Virus record (IMG/VR): IMGVR_UViG_3300031687_000001
Span: 62,001 to 126,000 of that record
Reading direction: 5' to 3' (one strand)
From: a virus
DNA: 64,000 nt
Of the stretch, positions 1-8,255 are shown piece by piece. The first letter of the stretch is position 1; every line of letters starts with the position of its first letter. Both the position numbers and the translations under genes were made by a program. The notes below the pieces were generated by a model. It was not told the DNA's origin and did no database searches. It saw only the letters and a program-made list of their open reading frames with translations.

Positions 1-2067
1 TAAACCATTAGTTAGAACAAGTTCTGCTGCTGTTGCACGTGTAACTTCTGCTGCTAAGTTAGTAGTTAAAGTTAAATCTGCCGCTGCGCGATCGGTTGCT
101 TCTTGTGAAATATCTGATGCGTTAGTTACGATATCAGATTGTGCAGTTTCCATGTCGCCTTCAAGTGCTGTTGCACGCAAAGATAATGCGTCATCTGCTG
201 CGTCTGATGTAACTGCACGAGCTACGTCTTTTGCTTCTGCTGATGCAATTGCATCTGCTTCTGCTGCGTCTGCTTTAGTTGTTGCATCTGTACTTGCTGT
301 TGCAATTGCACCTGCTTCTGCTGCGTCTGCTTTAGTAGTCGCGTCTGCTGATGCTGTTGCTGCACGTACTACGTCTTTTGCTTCTGCTGCTAATAGTGCT
401 GCGTCTGCCTTAGATGTTGCGTCTGCTGATGCTGTTGCAACTGATGCTGAATCACCTGCGATACGGTTAGCAACTTCTGTTGAATCTGCTGTCTGCAATG
501 CTGCGATTTCGCCGCCTGTAGTTGCAATTTCTTCATTCAATGCTGTTGTGATCAAACCTTCAGAAATACCTACTTCTGTACGGATCAATGCACGATCAGT
601 TGCTGCTGCGTTGATTGCTGCTGTGTGAGCAGAATCAGCTGTTTCAAATGCTGAAACAATCTCAGTCAATGAATCAAGTGCTGCTGCGTCTGTGTTGCTG
701 ATAATGTTAGCAATTGCTGATGCGTTAGATGCAATATCTGCTTCTGCATCTGTTACACGAACTTCTACTGCATTTGTGTCAGTGTGTAGTTCGTTGATAC
801 CGCCTGCAAATGTTTGCGCGATTGTATCTAGTGGATCAGTACCGTTGCCTTCTTCTAGTAATGTTAGACGTGATTCTGCATCGTCCATTTCAGTTTCTAG
901 GGTAGTTGCACGACCATCTAGTGCTGTGTCAGCTGCGTCTGATGTAACTGCACGAGCTACGTCTTTTGCTTCTGCTGATGCAATTGCATCTGCTTCTGCT
1001 GTGTCTGCTTTTGAAGTTGCGTCTGCTGCTGCTGTTGCAATTGCGTCTGCTTCTGCTGTATCTGCATAACCCTGTAGTGCTGTAGTTTGTAGTGCGTCTG
1101 CTGCTGCAAATTCTGAACGTACTGCTGTGTCTGCGTTTGCACGAGCTGTCATTTCGTCAGAAATAGAGTCTGCGTTTGCAAGTTCTGCTGCACGGGCTGT
1201 AGATGCTTCAGTTGAGATCGCTGTTGTTAGAGTAGTAACATCAGCGTTTGTTGCTGAGATTTCTGCTGCCAAACCTGAAGTCAATGTAACAATATCACCT
1301 TCGTTTGCTGTTACACGTGCGTCAAGATCGTTGTCGCCCGCGATGCGTGCTGCTGTCTCAGTTGATACTGCTGATGTAAGAACACCTTCAGCTGCTTGTG
1401 CGCGAGAAATTTCTGCTGCTATATCATCAGCGTTAACACCTTCTGCTGCTGTTGCACGTACCACTTCATTTGAGATAGCAGTTGCGTTAGCCGTGATAGA
1501 TGCTGACAATGCACTATCTGATGACTGAAATTCTGCAACAATTTCTGCTAATGAATCCAATGCTGCTGGATCAACGTTAGCGAGGATGTTTGTTATTTGT
1601 GTTTGCAATGCCAAATCAGCTGATTGATAAGCTGTTTCGATTGCATTCTCACGTGTTGTTGCACGAGTTGCTTCTGCTGAAATATCGCCTGCGAGTACGA
1701 TTTCTGCTGCTAATGCGCGTTCTGCTTCTGCTGAAATATCGCCTGCGTTTGCAAGTTCTGCTGCACGAGCGATCTGTGCTTCTGCTGCTACTGCATTTGA
1801 AATATCAGTTGCTACTGCTGCCTGTGCACGGGCGTCAGTAAAGTACTTGTTAGTACCTTCTGCTAAATCATTAGTTGAATATGAACCGATAAGGTCTGCT
1901 GCTGTTACTTTGCGCAATGATGCGTCCGACGCGCTGTGTAATAAGAAGGTGTCTAGCGATGCTACCGACTCAGAACCAGTTTGACCTGATACTGATGATG
2001 CTGCTAATTTGCCTACTACTACTGCTGCGTTCGCTAATGCGGGTGCTTTAATCTGTCTAAAAGCCAT
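1..2067 (-). CDS. Repetitive Ala/Thr/Asp-rich tail-fibre-like protein (3' end beyond window)
   Basis: The reading frame is open for all 689 codons from the ATG at 2067 to the window edge, so the C-terminus is missing. A GGAG ribosome site lies just upstream of the ATG. After about 70 ordinary residues comes the fibre-type motif TNKYFTDAR, followed by hundreds of residues rich in Ala, Glu, Asp, Thr and Ser in coiled-coil-like patterns (AEA, ATAAEA, TAISTEA types). The segment AEADAIASAEAKDVARAV appears twice and is encoded by an exact 70-bp direct repeat (197-266 and 932-1001). YFTDAR motifs followed by coiled-coil repeats are typical of phage tail fibres, so a long fibrous, possibly trimeric adhesin shaft is inferred. 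The receptor-binding tip would lie outside the window. It has its own late-type promoters at 2142 and 2201. The short plus-strand frames over this region are by-products of the repeats. Confidence 0.8.
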   Translation of the reverse strand, partial: MAFRQIKAPALANAAVVVGKLAASSVSGQTGSESVASLDTFLLHSASDASLRKVTAADLIGSYSTNDLAEGTNKYFTDARAQAAVATDISNAVAAEAQIARAAELANAGDISAEAERALAAEIVLAGDISAEATRATTRENAIETAYQSADLALQTQITNILANVDPAALDSLAEIVAEFQSSDSALSASITANATAISNEVVRATAAEGVNADDIAAEISRAQAAEGVLTSAVSTETAARIAGDNDLDARVTANEGDIVTLTSGLAAEISATNADVTTLTTAISTEASTARAAELANADSISDEMTARANADTAVRSEFAAADALQTTALQGYADTAEADAIATAAADATSKADTAEADAIASAEAKDVARAVTSDAADTALDGRATTLETEMDDAESRLTLLEEGNGTDPLDTIAQTFAGGINELHTDTNAVEVRVTDAEADIASNASAIANIISNTDAAALDSLTEIVSAFETADSAHTAAINAAATDRALIRTEVGISEGLITTALNEEIATTGGEIAALQTADSTEVANRIAGDSASVATASADATSKADAALLAAEAKDVVRAATASADATTKADAAEAGAIATASTDATTKADAAEADAIASAEAKDVARAVTSDAADDALSLRATALEGDMETAQSDIVTNASDISQEATDRAAADLTLTTNLAAEVTRATAAELVLTNGL
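197..266. repeat. 70-bp direct repeat, copy 1, inside fibre gene
   Basis: Positions 197-266 are identical to 932-1001. The two copies sit in the same reading frame of the fibre gene and encode the same coiled-coil segment. Surrounding sequence is also repetitive but diverged. Confidence 0.9.
932..1001. repeat. 70-bp direct repeat, copy 2, inside fibre gene
   Basis: Second exact copy of the 70-bp segment at 197-266, in frame in the fibre gene. Confidence 0.9.
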
Positions 2068-2095
2068 GAATTATTCTCCAATCAATATATATATT

Positions 2096-2140
2096 AATTG
2101 ACCGCTATTGTGGTCAATTCGTTACTGTTTAATAACAGTA
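2096..2140. promoter_or_regulatory. Two tandem hairpins in the leader of the fibre gene
   Basis: Hairpin A is AATTGACC (2096-2103), 8-nt loop, GGTCAATT (2112-2119). Hairpin B is TACTGTT (2123-2129), loop TAAT, AACAGTA (2134-2140). Both stems are perfect. They lie between the late promoters and the ATG at 2067. Transcripts from the box at 2201-2208 would carry both; those from 2142-2149 would start inside hairpin B. Neither has a clear U-tract, so an mRNA-stability or translation role is more likely than termination. Confidence 0.55.
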
Positions 2141-2141
2141 G

Positions 2142-2149
2142 TATTTATA
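2142..2149 (-). promoter_or_regulatory. Late promoter TATAAATA for the fibre gene
   Basis: The minus strand reads TATAAATA, the T4 late promoter box. The expected start near 2136 gives a leader of about 69 nt to the ATG at 2067. Confidence 0.7.
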
Positions 2150-2200
2150 CGTGTGTGTATCTCATTAAATATAATGATTACGTTTTGATTGAAAAAAAGT

Positions 2201-2208
2201 TATTTATA
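2201..2208 (-). promoter_or_regulatory. Second late promoter box TATAAATA
   Basis: Exact TATAAATA on the minus strand. It overlaps the stop codon (2204-2206) of the upstream 347-aa gene, and would serve the fibre gene as well. Confidence 0.55.
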
Positions 2209-3247
2209 CTGGCAAATACCGAATATCAACGATAGCACTACTAGTAGGTGCTGTATTTAATGTCAATATAGTATTCAAGATTGAATATTCTTGGGGTGGT
2301 AGGATCGCACCATTAACTATAACAATTACACTATGTACATTATGTCCATGATTTATATCAAAAATTATTTGATCATCATCTCCTACATACTGATCACTAG
2401 TGTATTCTAAATTGAGGTGTCTGTTTTCAATACTATCATTTAAATTATCAGTGACAGCGGCAAATGGGTATCTATATTTTACATAGATTTCTGCACCATT
2501 AGGGGGCATTTCAGTAAAGTTTATAGTAGCACCTGTTAGTGAAAATACTTCGCCTGGGCGCTGTAATACATCATATACATATACATCAATTGCTTCTGCA
2601 CTTGCTGGTGTATGCAATAATGTCCATGAATCTTGTGAACCAGATGCAACAAATATTTCTGCGGCTGGGATAGTTCCTGAAACCGCGCCAGAACCTGATG
2701 CTGGACTATACGCACTTAGTCCTTTATTACCGACATATCTTGCGCCTATTACATATACAACTGTTCCGTCAACCATTGATGCTGGCAATGAATCTCCAAC
2801 AAAATGTAATACACCAGATACATAATCAAAGAACCATTCATCATTATTGGTTCCATCTGGATATAGCCGAGTGCCCGTAGTCGAAGGATCGGTTTGATTT
2901 GGAGTATCAACATAAACTTTTAATTGATATGTAGAACCAAATTCAACTGGTATCCAATCAGTCTGATCAGTTTTCCATGTCCTATTTGGGGTCGACGTAT
3001 TATCCATAACACATTCAAGTGTATTAGAAAGATAGTCACTATATACTTGTATTAATTCAGAACTTGCTTGAGGCTTTACTGATGGTATTAAATGCGAATC
3101 TGTCCATATAGTGTCTCCGCGTAGCAACAACGGACTAGAAATTGATTCATTACTGGCAGATTTACTTGTTGTAGAATCTGTCTTCGCTATGCCATAGCCA
3201 ACTTTCTTCCACAAGAAATCAATTTTATTTATATCAGAAATAGCCAT
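2204..3247 (-). CDS. Virion structural protein with repeated fibre/beta modules
   Basis: This is a 347-aa protein. Its second half holds two copies of a module with the pattern hydrophobic-V-NG-hydrophobic-P-x-x-Y...LTL-x-x-AP...V-x-Y: residues around VYVYDVLQRPGEVFSL, and the C-terminal VIVNGAILPPQEYSI followed by TLNTAP. Such modules are frequent in tail-fibre and baseplate-associated proteins of marine myoviruses. A related stretch (TVYVNGRKLPASEYDI) occurs in the giant gp7-like protein of this window. It lies 3 nt downstream of the 581-aa gene and is probably co-transcribed with it. It is likely a virion surface protein; the exact location is unknown. Confidence 0.6.
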   Translation of the reverse strand: MAISDINKIDFLWKKVGYGIAKTDSTTSKSASNESISSPLLLRGDTIWTDSHLIPSVKPQASSELIQVYSDYLSNTLECVMDNTSTPNRTWKTDQTDWIPVEFGSTYQLKVYVDTPNQTDPSTTGTRLYPDGTNNDEWFFDYVSGVLHFVGDSLPASMVDGTVVYVIGARYVGNKGLSAYSPASGSGAVSGTIPAAEIFVASGSQDSWTLLHTPASAEAIDVYVYDVLQRPGEVFSLTGATINFTEMPPNGAEIYVKYRYPFAAVTDNLNDSIENRHLNLEYTSDQYVGDDDQIIFDINHGHNVHSVIVIVNGAILPPQEYSILNTILTLNTAPTSSAIVDIRYLPV

Positions 3248-3250
3248 TCG

Positions 3251-4996
3251 TTATGTTGCCTTCTTAAATGTTAGGCTATTGATAGAATCACCTTGTTGCA
3301 ATTTAAAACGAACCAAAATCAAATTGTTAGTTGCATTCGAACTTGATTCTGTACCGAATGTTAGATTAATTGTTTCGTTATTCACATTGCTTCCCGTAGT
3401 TATTACGCCTGCTAATCCACAGCCGTTTGTACCATTGCCATTTGCTGATGTATTTTCTCCAGGGATACCAATACCTTCATATGGCAATCTGACATCTAGC
3501 CAACCATTTAATGTTGAAGTGTTATCTATACTAGTTCCTGGGATCTTGACCCAACAACCTGATATTCTTCCACTCCATTGTATCGCGAATTTAGATACTG
3601 CTGTGCGATTAAATCCAAATTCAATATACTGTGCTGATGCTCTTCCGTCACTTAAATCAGGACCTGCTGGCAAATAACCATTAGAATAATCAGTCATGTC
3701 ATGCGTTAAAACGCCACCTACTATCGTAGCATCACTTATATCTAGCGTACTTGATTGACTGTTAAATTGCAAAAACGATGTATCAACTGGTGTATCGGTG
3801 TCTACTGTTTCGTAACGTACTGCGCTACCACTTCCGTATCCAACGACATTAACTGATATGTTATTTTCGTGTATAACAGATACCGATGATGACGACATAT
3901 ATAATACATTTTCAGCAATAGGAAAATCAACACGTGTGGTTGAATAACTATTATCAACTATCAGTGCAGGACCTTCATTTGTAGTCGAAATTCCCGTTGC
4001 ATTTTTTATGGTTGTGATGGTGGTTATATTAGTAGTTGTGCCATTGGTTAAATAATTTCTCGGTAGAGGTGTGGTAATATTCGCATCGTTATATGTGATA
4101 TTATTCAATGCATTTACTGCTGCTGCATTGTTGGCACCTGCTGATAATATGAATGTATCAGTCGCCGGATAAAAATCACCACTTAAATTTGCTGCATCAA
4201 ATGTAATATCAAATTGCTGTGTACTTGAATAATGTGGGATTGTTGAACTATATAATACACCAGTTGTCGCAATACTAGGCGTTATGGTAGCATTTGTAAT
4301 TGCAGGCGATGGTGTATTACTTTGATCACTATACCATACAGATGTATTTGTAGAAGATTCAGTAGAATCTGCCAATGCATGACGAATACGAATGTTATTC
4401 CAACCTTCTGGTGCTTCTTCGCCTATTATATTGACATTATATACATCATGAAATCCTAGCGGATTGCCCGTGATTGTGCCATAATCTACATTGTTTGATA
4501 TAATCAATGAACCAACTATGCCATTATTGTTGCTATCATCTAGAGTGGATTCTGATACAATAGATTCATTGTGTAATAGTTGCACATTTCCAGAATTTCC
4601 TGGACCCACTGTAGAAAGTGTATTTGTTGAAAAATCATTTGAGCGTAAAACATTATTAACCATCTGTCCCGCAGATGCAGATAACCCAGTTGCTGTATTA
4701 TCAGACTGTGTGAAATCTGTAATTCTATATGTTTGTCCATTTAAAATAGATAATGTTGAAAGATTTATATTGTCTGGACTTTGAGGAGATAATTGCGTTA
4801 ATACGCCTTGTATATTATTCAACTGGTCTGTTAAGAATCTCTTTGTCACTGCATCTTGTAGATCAACTGGATCAAGTAGATCTGTGATACGATTATTTGA
4901 TACATTTATGTTGCTAGTGGCATCAACTGTATCTAACACAAGATCATTTTCTGTTGCTGTTATTTTATTGCGTGTATGATTTGTATTGATGCTCAT
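3251..4996 (-). CDS. Putative tail-fibre or virion surface protein, 581 aa
   Basis: The protein is rich in Asn, Thr, Ser and Ile, with little charge and no enzymatic motif. Near the N-terminus is DLLDPVDLQDAVTKRFL, a segment of the kind seen in phage fibres (P-x-x-QDAVTKxYxD). The C-terminal part is Gly- and aromatic-rich, as in beta-structured fibre heads. It sits in the fibre cluster, 3 nt before the next gene, and has its own late box at 5074-5081. I recognise no specific family beyond the fibre-like composition and the VTK motif. Confidence 0.55.
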   Translation of the reverse strand: MSINTNHTRNKITATENDLVLDTVDATSNINVSNNRITDLLDPVDLQDAVTKRFLTDQLNNIQGVLTQLSPQSPDNINLSTLSILNGQTYRITDFTQSDNTATGLSASAGQMVNNVLRSNDFSTNTLSTVGPGNSGNVQLLHNESIVSESTLDDSNNNGIVGSLIISNNVDYGTITGNPLGFHDVYNVNIIGEEAPEGWNNIRIRHALADSTESSTNTSVWYSDQSNTPSPAITNATITPSIATTGVLYSSTIPHYSSTQQFDITFDAANLSGDFYPATDTFILSAGANNAAAVNALNNITYNDANITTPLPRNYLTNGTTTNITTITTIKNATGISTTNEGPALIVDNSYSTTRVDFPIAENVLYMSSSSVSVIHENNISVNVVGYGSGSAVRYETVDTDTPVDTSFLQFNSQSSTLDISDATIVGGVLTHDMTDYSNGYLPAGPDLSDGRASAQYIEFGFNRTAVSKFAIQWSGRISGCWVKIPGTSIDNTSTLNGWLDVRLPYEGIGIPGENTSANGNGTNGCGLAGVITTGSNVNNETINLTFGTESSSNATNNLILVRFKLQQGDSINSLTFKKAT

Positions 4997-5029
4997 GTTT
5001 CATCCTTATCAATATCTCTATATGAGTTT

Positions 5030-5080
5030 TTGTATTTTGTATTTTGTATTTTTTATTTTTTATTTTGTATTATTATTTAT
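5030..5080. repeat. Low-complexity TATTTTG/TATTTTT tandem tract in a leader
   Basis: About seven imperfect heptamers (TATTTTG or TATTTTT on the plus strand) lie between the late box at 5074-5081 and the ATG at 4996. The minus-strand mRNA would have an A-rich, unstructured leader. Confidence 0.7.
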
Positions 5081-5081
5081 A
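5074..5081 (-). promoter_or_regulatory. Late promoter TATAAATA for the 581-aa gene
   Basis: Exact TATAAATA on the minus strand, overlapping the stop codon (5077-5079) of the upstream 178-aa gene. The predicted leader to the ATG at 4996 is about 72 nt and A-rich. Confidence 0.65.
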
Positions 5082-5613
5082 CAATTATATTTGCACCATT
5101 TTTAGACGTAACAATCCAACCAACAACAGTATATACTAGTGTAACAGATTCGCCTATATTTGTCAAGTTAAATGATGTATATCCAACTGGAGTAGTCGGT
5201 GTTATAACAATAGTTCCAGTTGGAGTACCTGTTACTGCAATAACTTTTAATTGACCTTCTGTTCCATCACCAAGCGACAATGCTAAACTGGTTGTTTGAT
5301 TAAGATATGATACACCAGTATTGGCATTAATTGTTGCCACAGCAACCGAAGGACTTACATCAATTACAACACCTGATCCTGAATTACCTAACGTAACAAT
5401 ATCACCATCTGCAACTATACTACCATTTACATATAAGTGTCCACCTATGTACCCACCACCTGCTACATTTAAGGCACCATCGCCAAATACTGGTGCTGCT
5501 AAATTAACATCTGCTGTACTTGTTAAAGTAAGATCTGTACCGATTACACTAAGGGTATCTATCGTACCTAATATGCGTAGTGAACCATTATCTGGATTTA
5601 TTACTGATGACAT
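5077..5613 (-). CDS. Small fibre-like structural protein, 178 aa
   Basis: The sequence alternates short hydrophobic strands with Gly, Asn, Ser and Thr turns (for example GGGYIGGHLYVNGSIVADG). This resembles the beta-helical or intertwined shafts of phage fibres that carry a YINGDL-like motif. No enzymatic residues are visible. A late box (CATAAATA, 5646-5653) and a GGAG site precede the ATG at 5613. It is the first gene of the minus-strand fibre group and faces away from the plus-strand early unit that starts at 5738. Fibre identity is inferred from composition and neighbours. Confidence 0.55.
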   Translation of the reverse strand: MSSVINPDNGSLRILGTIDTLSVIGTDLTLTSTADVNLAAPVFGDGALNVAGGGYIGGHLYVNGSIVADGDIVTLGNSGSGVVIDVSPSVAVATINANTGVSYLNQTTSLALSLGDGTEGQLKVIAVTGTPTGTIVITPTTPVGYTSFNLTNIGESVTLVYTVVGWIVTSKNGANIIV

Positions 5614-5645
5614 TATATTCTCCGTTTATGCATTATATACATACT

Positions 5646-5653
5646 TATTTATG
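5646..5653 (-). promoter_or_regulatory. Late promoter CATAAATA for the 178-aa gene
   Basis: The minus strand reads CATAAATA. The predicted start near 5640 leaves a 27-nt leader with a GGAG site. A GATAAATA box lies further up at 5662-5669. Confidence 0.55.
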
Positions 5654-5678
5654 CTTTTAAGTATTTATCAAATTAGAC

Positions 5679-5707
5679 TTGACAAGTAAGATATGTTACT
5701 GTAAACT
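5679..5707 (+). promoter_or_regulatory. Sigma70-type early promoter (TTGACA-N17-TAAACT)
   Basis: A perfect -35 TTGACA (5679-5684), a 17-nt spacer and TAAACT (5702-5707, 4 of 6 to consensus). It is correctly placed 31 nt before the ATG at 5738. Its class contrasts with the late boxes of the structural genes and marks this three-gene unit as early. Confidence 0.65.
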
Positions 5708-5737
5708 AGTAAAGTAAGTTAATTATTGAGACAATAT

Positions 5738-6412
5738 ATGAACATCAATCCAGATTCTAATCTTATTGCAGATATTGAAGAAATTATAGATCAATCTAAT
5801 ATAGAGTATTCAATGTTTCTTGAAGATAATAACGATGTAGATGACATAGAAGAATTAGTAGATATTCTAAATTATAATAATATAGATGAGTTGTCTATTG
5901 ATTTTATTGTCAATCATGCACCTCGTGCTGATAAGAATGAATGGATTTCTGCAATGGCAGATTGGTCAACTACCGATGGAAAAATAATCACTGTAATATT
6001 ACACTCAAAAAATCTTGAGAATATGTGGGGACCCGTTTCTTTTAAAGAAATTTTAATGAAAATGCTTGCACATGAGACAATTCATTTCAACCAGTATGAT
6101 AAGATCAATCCATCAATAATTGAGACTCTTCAATCTGGACATCAAAAAGGAATGAAATTAAAAGAGAATGGTGGTACTGAACGTGATTGGATGCGTAGTT
6201 ACTTGCGTGATCCTCATGAGCAAATGGCTTACGGACATGATCTATCTGTTGAAATTAGATACTCAAGTGATCCAATGAATGCATTACGTAATCCAGAAAT
6301 GTTCATTGATGAACTACCAGTGTACGCTCGTTATCGTGCCATCTTCCCAAAGGAAGCAAAGCAAGTTAAACAGTTACTTAAATATACTGCGAGTTATTAT
6401 GAAATACACTAA
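5738..6412 (+). CDS. Putative zinc-metalloprotease-like protein (HETIH)
   Basis: A 224-aa protein with an acidic N-terminal half and the motif HETIH at about residues 112-116, matching the HExxH zinc site of metalloproteases. Downstream, DPHEQMAYGHD resembles the region that supplies the third ligand in phage HExxH proteins, but this is not certain. I chose the ATG at 5738 over the TTG at 5726 because a GAG site (5728-5730) is then well spaced. It is the first gene behind a sigma70-type promoter, so it is probably made early. The substrate is unknown; host-protein cleavage is only a guess. The last 14 nt overlap the next gene. Confidence 0.6.
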   Translation: MNINPDSNLIADIEEIIDQSNIEYSMFLEDNNDVDDIEELVDILNYNNIDELSIDFIVNHAPRADKNEWISAMADWSTTDGKIITVILHSKNLENMWGPVSFKEILMKMLAHETIHFNQYDKINPSIIETLQSGHQKGMKLKENGGTERDWMRSYLRDPHEQMAYGHDLSVEIRYSSDPMNALRNPEMFIDELPVYARYRAIFPKEAKQVKQLLKYTASYYEIH

Positions 6413-6692
6413 GCCTAATATTATCGTAAAAATAGACAAACGATTCAAATTATCCAAATATGGATATATATGCTATATTAGAATTAAAGATTACGCCACT
6501 GTGGAGATATTGAAGGAGCAATATAAATTACTATACATCATCACCAATGCTGAAATGAATACATTGTACGAAAAATCAGCATATGGATATCATATCACAC
6601 AGCGTGACATGCTTTATGCATACGATGACTATGGATATTTCATCGTCTTCAAAAACGAAGAAGATGCATTTATGATGAAAATAGGATTGTAA
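6399..6692 (+). CDS. Small hypothetical protein, tandem paralogue A (97 aa)
   Basis: The ATG at 6399 begins MKYTKPN, overlapping the end of the upstream gene by 14 nt. The protein is clearly homologous to its downstream neighbour. Both begin M[KR]YTKP, share KIDKRFKLSKYGY, then an AEM-LY segment, a DMLYA[YH]D motif, and end with FKN-EDAFM-[KR][IM]GL. Length and charge suggest a small globular early protein. I recognise no family. A longer upstream start at 6279 would run through the metalloprotease gene in another frame and is rejected. Confidence 0.7.
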   Translation: MKYTKPNIIVKIDKRFKLSKYGYICYIRIKDYATVEILKEQYKLLYIITNAEMNTLYEKSAYGYHITQRDMLYAYDDYGYFIVFKNEEDAFMMKIGL

Positions 6693-6693
6693 T

Positions 6694-7014
6694 ATGAGAT
6701 ACACTAAGCCACATGTAGTTACAAAAATAGACAAGCGATTCAAATTATCAAAATACGGATATACCTATTTTATTAGAATTAATGATGTTAACGAAATTGA
6801 ACAACTAAGATGGAAACATGGATTAAGATATATCATAGTAGATAGATATATTGGCGGAACTATGACAGGTGCCGAAATGGATGTATTATACGGAGAAAAT
6901 TCGGACAATAAGATAATCGTCAATGATGATATGCTGTACGCCCACGATGGGCATGGTTACATGGTCCTCTTCAAAAACAAAGAAGATGCATTTATGATAC
7001 GAATGGGGCTTTAA
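6694..7014 (+). CDS. Small hypothetical protein, tandem paralogue B (106 aa)
   Basis: Paralogue of the preceding gene, starting 2 nt after its stop codon. It has a longer middle part (a Gly-rich insertion around YIGGTMTG), while both ends are strongly conserved. The tandem copies indicate local duplication. It is the last gene of the early plus-strand unit and is followed by a strong terminator. Function is unknown. Confidence 0.7.
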   Translation: MRYTKPHVVTKIDKRFKLSKYGYTYFIRINDVNEIEQLRWKHGLRYIIVDRYIGGTMTGAEMDVLYGENSDNKIIVNDDMLYAHDGHGYMVLFKNKEDAFMIRMGL

Positions 7015-7025
7015 TAATCGCCCAC

Positions 7026-7052
7026 AAAAAAACAGCCCTAAGGCTGTTTTTT
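7026..7052. terminator. Bidirectional rho-independent terminator
   Basis: The stem CAGCC (7033-7037) / GGCTG (7042-7046) with loop CTAA is flanked by seven A on the left and six T on the right. It therefore works as a U-tract terminator on both strands, between the convergent ends of the early unit (7014) and gp23 (7075). Confidence 0.9.
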
Positions 7053-7074
7053 ATTTCTAATTTAAAATTAGGTT

Positions 7075-8238
7075 TTACTGGAAAGACAATGCGCCAGAGT
7101 TAACGCCGATCTTAGCCAAGTAGTCTGCTGCATTACCAAGAGATGAAGCCTGGTTATTCAACTCAACATAACCGTAACGAGTCATGAATGACACAGTAGG
7201 TTCGAATGTTGATGGATCTAGTACAGTACCAGAAGACATTAGTGGAATATATGGGCAGTAGAATGCTGCTGCGTCCATTTCGCCGTCACCCTTATATCCT
7301 ACTAGGATTGGAGTAGCGTCAGAAGCGTACTGATCAACAAATACTTTCATAGTGTTGTTCAACATACCAACAAACTTAGTGTTAGTAGGTGCTTCAAAAG
7401 GACCTTCAGTTGTGCGTGCAAACGCAGAAGTAGTAGCAGATTGTAGTACAGTCAACATAGTTGGTGAAACTACAACGTAGTTACCAGCGCCACGACGAGT
7501 ACGTGCTGCGATCAAGTTTGCTGCGCGGTTAATCAAAACTGCTAATGCTGCGTGTTGATCACCTACGAATGTTGCTACGCCAGAAACGTTGCCTTGGTCA
7601 TATGTGTCAGTTGCAGTACCAGCAAGAGCGCGTAAAGAAGTAAGAACTTCTTGGTCGATTTCTGCTGTGATTTCTTGTGCAAGTGCTTGCATGATTTCAG
7701 CTTCAACGTCAAGACCGTGCATTGAGTTAGCATCTTGTGCTGCTTCAAAAGTCCAACGTGCTGACAACTTACGTGTCTTCGCTTCAACAGTCTGCTTCAA
7801 TACTTGGATTGAAAGCTTACGACCTGCTGTTGCTTCAAGAGCAGAAGTTGCTGATGGTCCGCCAGTAGTAGCATCACCAGAATAGCCTTTAGCGATAGCG
7901 AATGGAGACAATGCTTCGTCGCCTGCTGATACGCCTGCTGCGCCTTCAGAATAACGCACACGCAATGTGTGAATTTGTCCAACAGGACCAGTCATTGGCT
8001 GAACACCAACTAATTCGTTAGCGATTACGGTAGGCATTACACGACGAATAACAGGTAAAATTACCTTATTCATAGTAGCGATGTTGCCTGCCATTGTAGA
8101 ACCAGTTGCTGCTGATTCTGTTAAATAGTTCTTAGTGTTTTCAAGCACAGATTCCATTACAGATTTCTTGTTGCCTGTTAAACCGTCAGTTAGAGCGTCT
8201 TTAGTTACGTTCCAGTTTTCAAATAAATTTTGTGACAT
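7075..8238 (-). CDS. gp23: Major capsid protein, T4 gp23-like
   Basis: A 387-aa protein that assembles the icosahedral head shell. The segment VIRRVMPTVIANELVGVQP, followed by MTGPVGQIHTLRVRY, is characteristic of gp23 of T4-like phages. It is shorter than T4 gp23 (521 aa), as in many marine relatives. Near the N-terminus is LTE-S (residues 39-42), which fits the (L/I)xE cleavage site used by the gp21 protease, so about 41 residues are probably removed on maturation. It is the last gene of the minus-strand head operon, 17 nt after gp22, and ends at the bidirectional terminator. No separate gp24 vertex gene is seen here. Confidence 0.93.
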   Translation of the reverse strand: MSQNLFENWNVTKDALTDGLTGNKKSVMESVLENTKNYLTESAATGSTMAGNIATMNKVILPVIRRVMPTVIANELVGVQPMTGPVGQIHTLRVRYSEGAAGVSAGDEALSPFAIAKGYSGDATTGGPSATSALEATAGRKLSIQVLKQTVEAKTRKLSARWTFEAAQDANSMHGLDVEAEIMQALAQEITAEIDQEVLTSLRALAGTATDTYDQGNVSGVATFVGDQHAALAVLINRAANLIAARTRRGAGNYVVVSPTMLTVLQSATTSAFARTTEGPFEAPTNTKFVGMLNNTMKVFVDQYASDATPILVGYKGDGEMDAAAFYCPYIPLMSSGTVLDPSTFEPTVSFMTRYGYVELNNQASSLGNAADYLAKIGVNSGALSFQ

Positions 8239-8255
8239 TTTAGGTATACTCCTTT

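Noticed and set aside
152-1841. Several plus-strand frames (152-628, 692-1069, 1127-1528, 1590-1841)
   Set aside because: They mirror the repetitive minus-strand fibre gene, which is open over the whole stretch and has a promoter, ribosome site and fibre motif.
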